A stretch of DNA of 35,985 bases from an uncultured Spirochaetales bacterium (GTDB lineage: Bacteria; Spirochaetota; Spirochaetia; Sphaerochaetales; Sphaerochaetaceae): the NCBI GenBank assembly GCA_902797395.1, contig CADBSO010000042.1, forward strand, positions 1 to 35,985, given 5' to 3'. Shown here in pieces: positions 33,950 through 35,985 of the stretch. Both the position numbers and the translations under genes were made by a program. Each line of letters starts with the position of its first letter. Position 1 is the first letter of the stretch. Below the pieces are notes generated by a model. It was not told the origin of the DNA. It ran no database searches and saw only the letters and a program-made list of their open reading frames with translations.

Positions 33950-35177
33950 ATGATACTCCAACCTCCCCAAGCCTTTCAAAAAAATCAGGAAAACTCTTCC
34001 TTACCGCCTCCGACCCGTCAATCACGCCGCCGAATCCTGTCAGCAGCACCGAAAGCGCCATGACAATCCTATGATCGTTGTGACCGTTCAGAACCGAACC
34101 CGGGGCATGCAATTCCGCCCGATGAATAACGACCGAATCGTCCCCGGCATCAATCCTCGCGCCGAATTTGACAAGTTCCTCAACCATGCATGCAACCCTG
34201 TCCGACTCCTTGATCCGAAGCCTTCTGACACCAGTGAAAACGGCTCCGTTCAATGCGGAGGCGAGCATGAACAAAACAGGTCCCAAATCTATGCAATCCG
34301 AAATGTCGATTTCCGGCCCCGTATTCCCCTTCAGCAAGGGGAAAAGCCTTTCGTACGCCTTGTCACCCTGAACGGAATCCACAGCCAATCCGCAGACGCG
34401 CACATCGTTCAGCGGATCAATCAGATTCAATGCGGCAAAAAAGGCGGCATTGGAGTAATCGCCCTCAACAGACCTATCACCCGACAAATACTTCCGTCCG
34501 CCCTGAATCCTTATCTCATTGCCAGAGAAAACAGCTCTCGCACCGAATCCGGAAAGCACATCAAGCGTGATCCGGATGTATGGAAGACTTTCAATATCTC
34601 CCTCGATAACTATTCTGGAATCACCTTGGCGCAACGACAAGGCAAACATCAATCCGGTCACATACTGGCTGCTGGTGTTTCCAGGAACTACGAATTCGCT
34701 GCCAGCCAACTTTCCGCAAAACGAGAAGAAATCATTACCATGCTCGTATTCTATTCCACAGCGCTCGAATATGCGCTCGTACACATCGAGTCCTCTCGAC
34801 ATGAGCTTCGCCGTTCCGCGCATGACTATGCGGCGGTTCTCATTCAAAACCAATGCCATGGGAATCAGAAAACGCAATGTGCTTCCGCTTTCATTGCAGT
34901 CCAACATCAATTCTCCATCGCCGCCGGCTCCAGCAGTTCCTTTAAACAAAACGCTATCGGCATCAGTCGAAATAACCGCGCCGAGCGCTTTCAAACAGCC
35001 CAATGTCGCATTAACATCATCCGAAAAAGCAACATTAGATACCCGACACGCCCTGCCCTCGCCATATCCTTGAGAGCTTGCGAGAAACGAGGCTATCAGA
35101 ATCCTATGGGCATAGCTTTTCGACGGCGGCGCAACGATCGTGCCGGATGCGATTCCTTTTGAGATTCTTGTTTTCAT
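33930..35177 (-). CDS. aroA: 5-enolpyruvylshikimate-3-phosphate synthase
   Basis: 415 residues. It transfers enolpyruvyl from PEP to shikimate 3-phosphate. APPSKSYAHR (catalytic Lys20) opens the protein. CNESGSTLRFL (residues 94-104) stands where classic enzymes have GNAGTAMRPL. GNTSSQYVTGLMFAL, VEGDYSNAAFF, LRIKESDR and GHNDHRIVMALSV follow. The ESGSTLRF form belongs to a different AroA subgroup, and the proline linked to glyphosate binding is not present. Drug response cannot be deduced. An in-frame TAA lies 9 nt before the ATG, fixing the start. There is no Shine-Dalgarno and a TATAAT box ends 8 nt upstream. It heads the aroA-tyrA-DAHP synthase operon. Confidence 0.97.
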   Translation of the reverse strand: MKTRISKGIASGTIVAPPSKSYAHRILIASFLASSQGYGEGRACRVSNVAFSDDVNATLGCLKALGAVISTDADSVLFKGTAGAGGDGELMLDCNESGSTLRFLIPMALVLNENRRIVMRGTAKLMSRGLDVYERIFERCGIEYEHGNDFFSFCGKLAGSEFVVPGNTSSQYVTGLMFALSLRQGDSRIVIEGDIESLPYIRITLDVLSGFGARAVFSGNEIRIQGGRKYLSGDRSVEGDYSNAAFFAALNLIDPLNDVRVCGLAVDSVQGDKAYERLFPLLKGNTGPEIDISDCIDLGPVLFMLASALNGAVFTGVRRLRIKESDRVACMVEELVKFGARIDAGDDSVVIHRAELHAPGSVLNGHNDHRIVMALSVLLTGFGGVIDGSEAVRKSFPDFFERLGEVGVSYEHFQG

Positions 35178-35185
35178 TGAAATGA

Positions 35186-35214
35186 ATTATATACGAGTCA
35201 TATGAAATCAACAA
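35186..35214 (-). promoter_or_regulatory. Promoter of aroA, almost touching its ATG
   Basis: On the minus strand TTGTTG (35214-35209), a 17-bp spacer and a perfect TATAAT (35191-35186). Eight nucleotides separate the -10 box from the aroA ATG, so the predicted 5' UTR is about 2 nt, that is, a leaderless transcript. The GC-rich tandem repeat begins 16 bp upstream of the -35. Confidence 0.68.
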
Positions 35215-35230
35215 CTTTATGTGTAAATTG

Positions 35231-35627
35231 GGCTCGGTCTTCGGGCGATAAATCCGCCGCTCGTTCCGATGCGGCAGGCCATAGAAATGAAGACTGATGC
35301 CCGTCCCGCGATGCGGTCCGGAAAGGAGCGCATGGCAGAATCACGACGCGGACGCACGGAAGGAAGGAGAGCGGCCCAGCCTACAACGCTCCGGAAGCCG
35401 AACCATGCTGCGCTTTCATTCCAGCCGGACGGACGCACCGGGATTACGCGAGGCTTGCGCCAGCCAAGCCTGCGGGGCGGTCAGGCCGCAAGGTCGTAGC
35501 GACTACACTTATCCGAATCCGGACAAGTGATACACAAAGTATTGTCCTGCCTTGCCTCGGAACTGGACCGGCGGGTTTCTCATCCCGAATCCTCTCGCCT
35601 CCGCTACATAGCTTTCGCAAATCTACA
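35231..35627. repeat. ~397-bp GC-rich tandem repeat, copy 1
   Basis: First complete unit of a direct repeat. Identical blocks shared with copy 2 include 35231-35252, 35294-35323, 35485-35503 and 35520-35544, with diverged segments between them. Period shifts of 394-398 show small indels, so no reading frame is kept through both copies, and the short open frames here are not supported as genes. An imperfect hairpin CTTATCCG/CGGACAAG lies near 35508-35527. The function is unknown. Confidence 0.88.
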
Positions 35628-35985
35628 GGCTCGGTCTTCGGGCGATAAACCAACCGATCGAACCAAAGCGCCAAGTCATAGAAGAAGATACCTGATGCCC
35701 GTCCCGCGATGCGGTCCGGAACGGAGCGCATGGCGGAATCCGCATGCACACGGCAGACAGAATGAGAGCGGCGAAGCCTAGCTCATCTCCGGAAACCGGA
35801 CAACGCCCGCTTTCATTCGGGCCGACGGGCAGATGCGGATTGCACGAGGGCTGCGCAGCAGGCCTGCAGGGCAGGCAGGCCGCAAGGTCGTAGCGACCAC
35901 ACTTATCCAAATACGGACAAGTGATACACAAAGTATTGCCTTGGCTTGCTTCGGTTCTGGATCGACCGGTTTCTCATCCCGGATC
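35628..35985. repeat. ~397-bp GC-rich tandem repeat, copy 2 (cut by window end)
   Basis: Second unit, directly adjoining copy 1. Matching blocks lie at 35628-35649, 35692-35721, 35879-35897 and 35914-35938. About 40 bp of the expected unit falls beyond the window, so the array may continue. Frames on the minus strand share only a short Cys-containing stretch (CITCP…DKC.RYDLAA), which is interrupted by a stop in copy 1, so coding is doubtful. Confidence 0.86.

Noticed and set aside
35217..35931. Short minus- and plus-strand frames within the terminal repeats
   Set aside because: Frames are not conserved between the two copies because of indels and a stop. No ribosome sites are seen.

Overview
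This window is most likely part of a spirochaete chromosome, probably Treponema-like. That assignment is inference. It rests on a very large LptD/OstA-type protein that starts as a lipoprotein, several lipoproteins with relaxed lipoboxes (…ISC, …VSC, …SC), a PEGA-like membrane protein next to the LptD gene, frequent TTG/GTG starts, and an otherwise compact bacterial housekeeping set. All convincing protein genes except one (the Na+/amino-acid symporter at 693-2081) lie on the minus strand. Many are head-to-tail with gaps under 30 bp or with short overlaps.

Layout, read from the left edge: tRNA-Phe and its promoter (14-131); a gene-poor regulatory stretch with palindromes and phased repeats (132-692); an AGCS-family symporter converging on a tgt-dus operon. 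The minus-strand genes from 9630 down to 2085 form an arginine-flavoured run: amino-acid-binding lipoprotein, argG, argH, small lipoprotein, tRNA-Arg(GCG), a YaiI/YqxD (DUF188) protein, a YolD-like small protein, an RlpA-like protein, tgt, dus. Next come mnmA, a NYN/LOTUS protein and metY-metA (direct sulfhydrylation route to methionine). Then there is a CLC transporter lying between two paralogous, catalytically degenerate 5'-nucleotidase-like exported proteins, and the infC-rpmI-rplT ribosomal operon.

From 28927 down to 19741 runs rplU-rpmA-obgE-rpsT-HU-prfB-(PEGA protein)-lptD. It includes a classical programmed +1 frameshift in prfB. Further right are an AMP-forming acyl-CoA ligase with nnrD, and an aroA-tyrA-aroG operon for aromatic amino-acid biosynthesis. 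Both of these units begin at promoters so close to the ATG that the mRNAs should be nearly leaderless, and neither first gene has a Shine-Dalgarno sequence. The last ~750 bp hold two adjacent copies of a GC-rich ~397-bp repeat. The second copy is cut by the window edge, so the array probably continues.

I found no transposase, phage gene, CRISPR array or defence island. The window is mainly ordinary core genome. The unusual points are the terminal tandem repeat, the two near-leaderless operons, the pseudo-nucleotidase pair around a shortened CLC protein, the altered cysteine pattern in MnmA, the tRNA-Arg with anticodon GCG, the phased ATATGCAA repeats, and the long acidic Ser-rich N-terminus on LptD.
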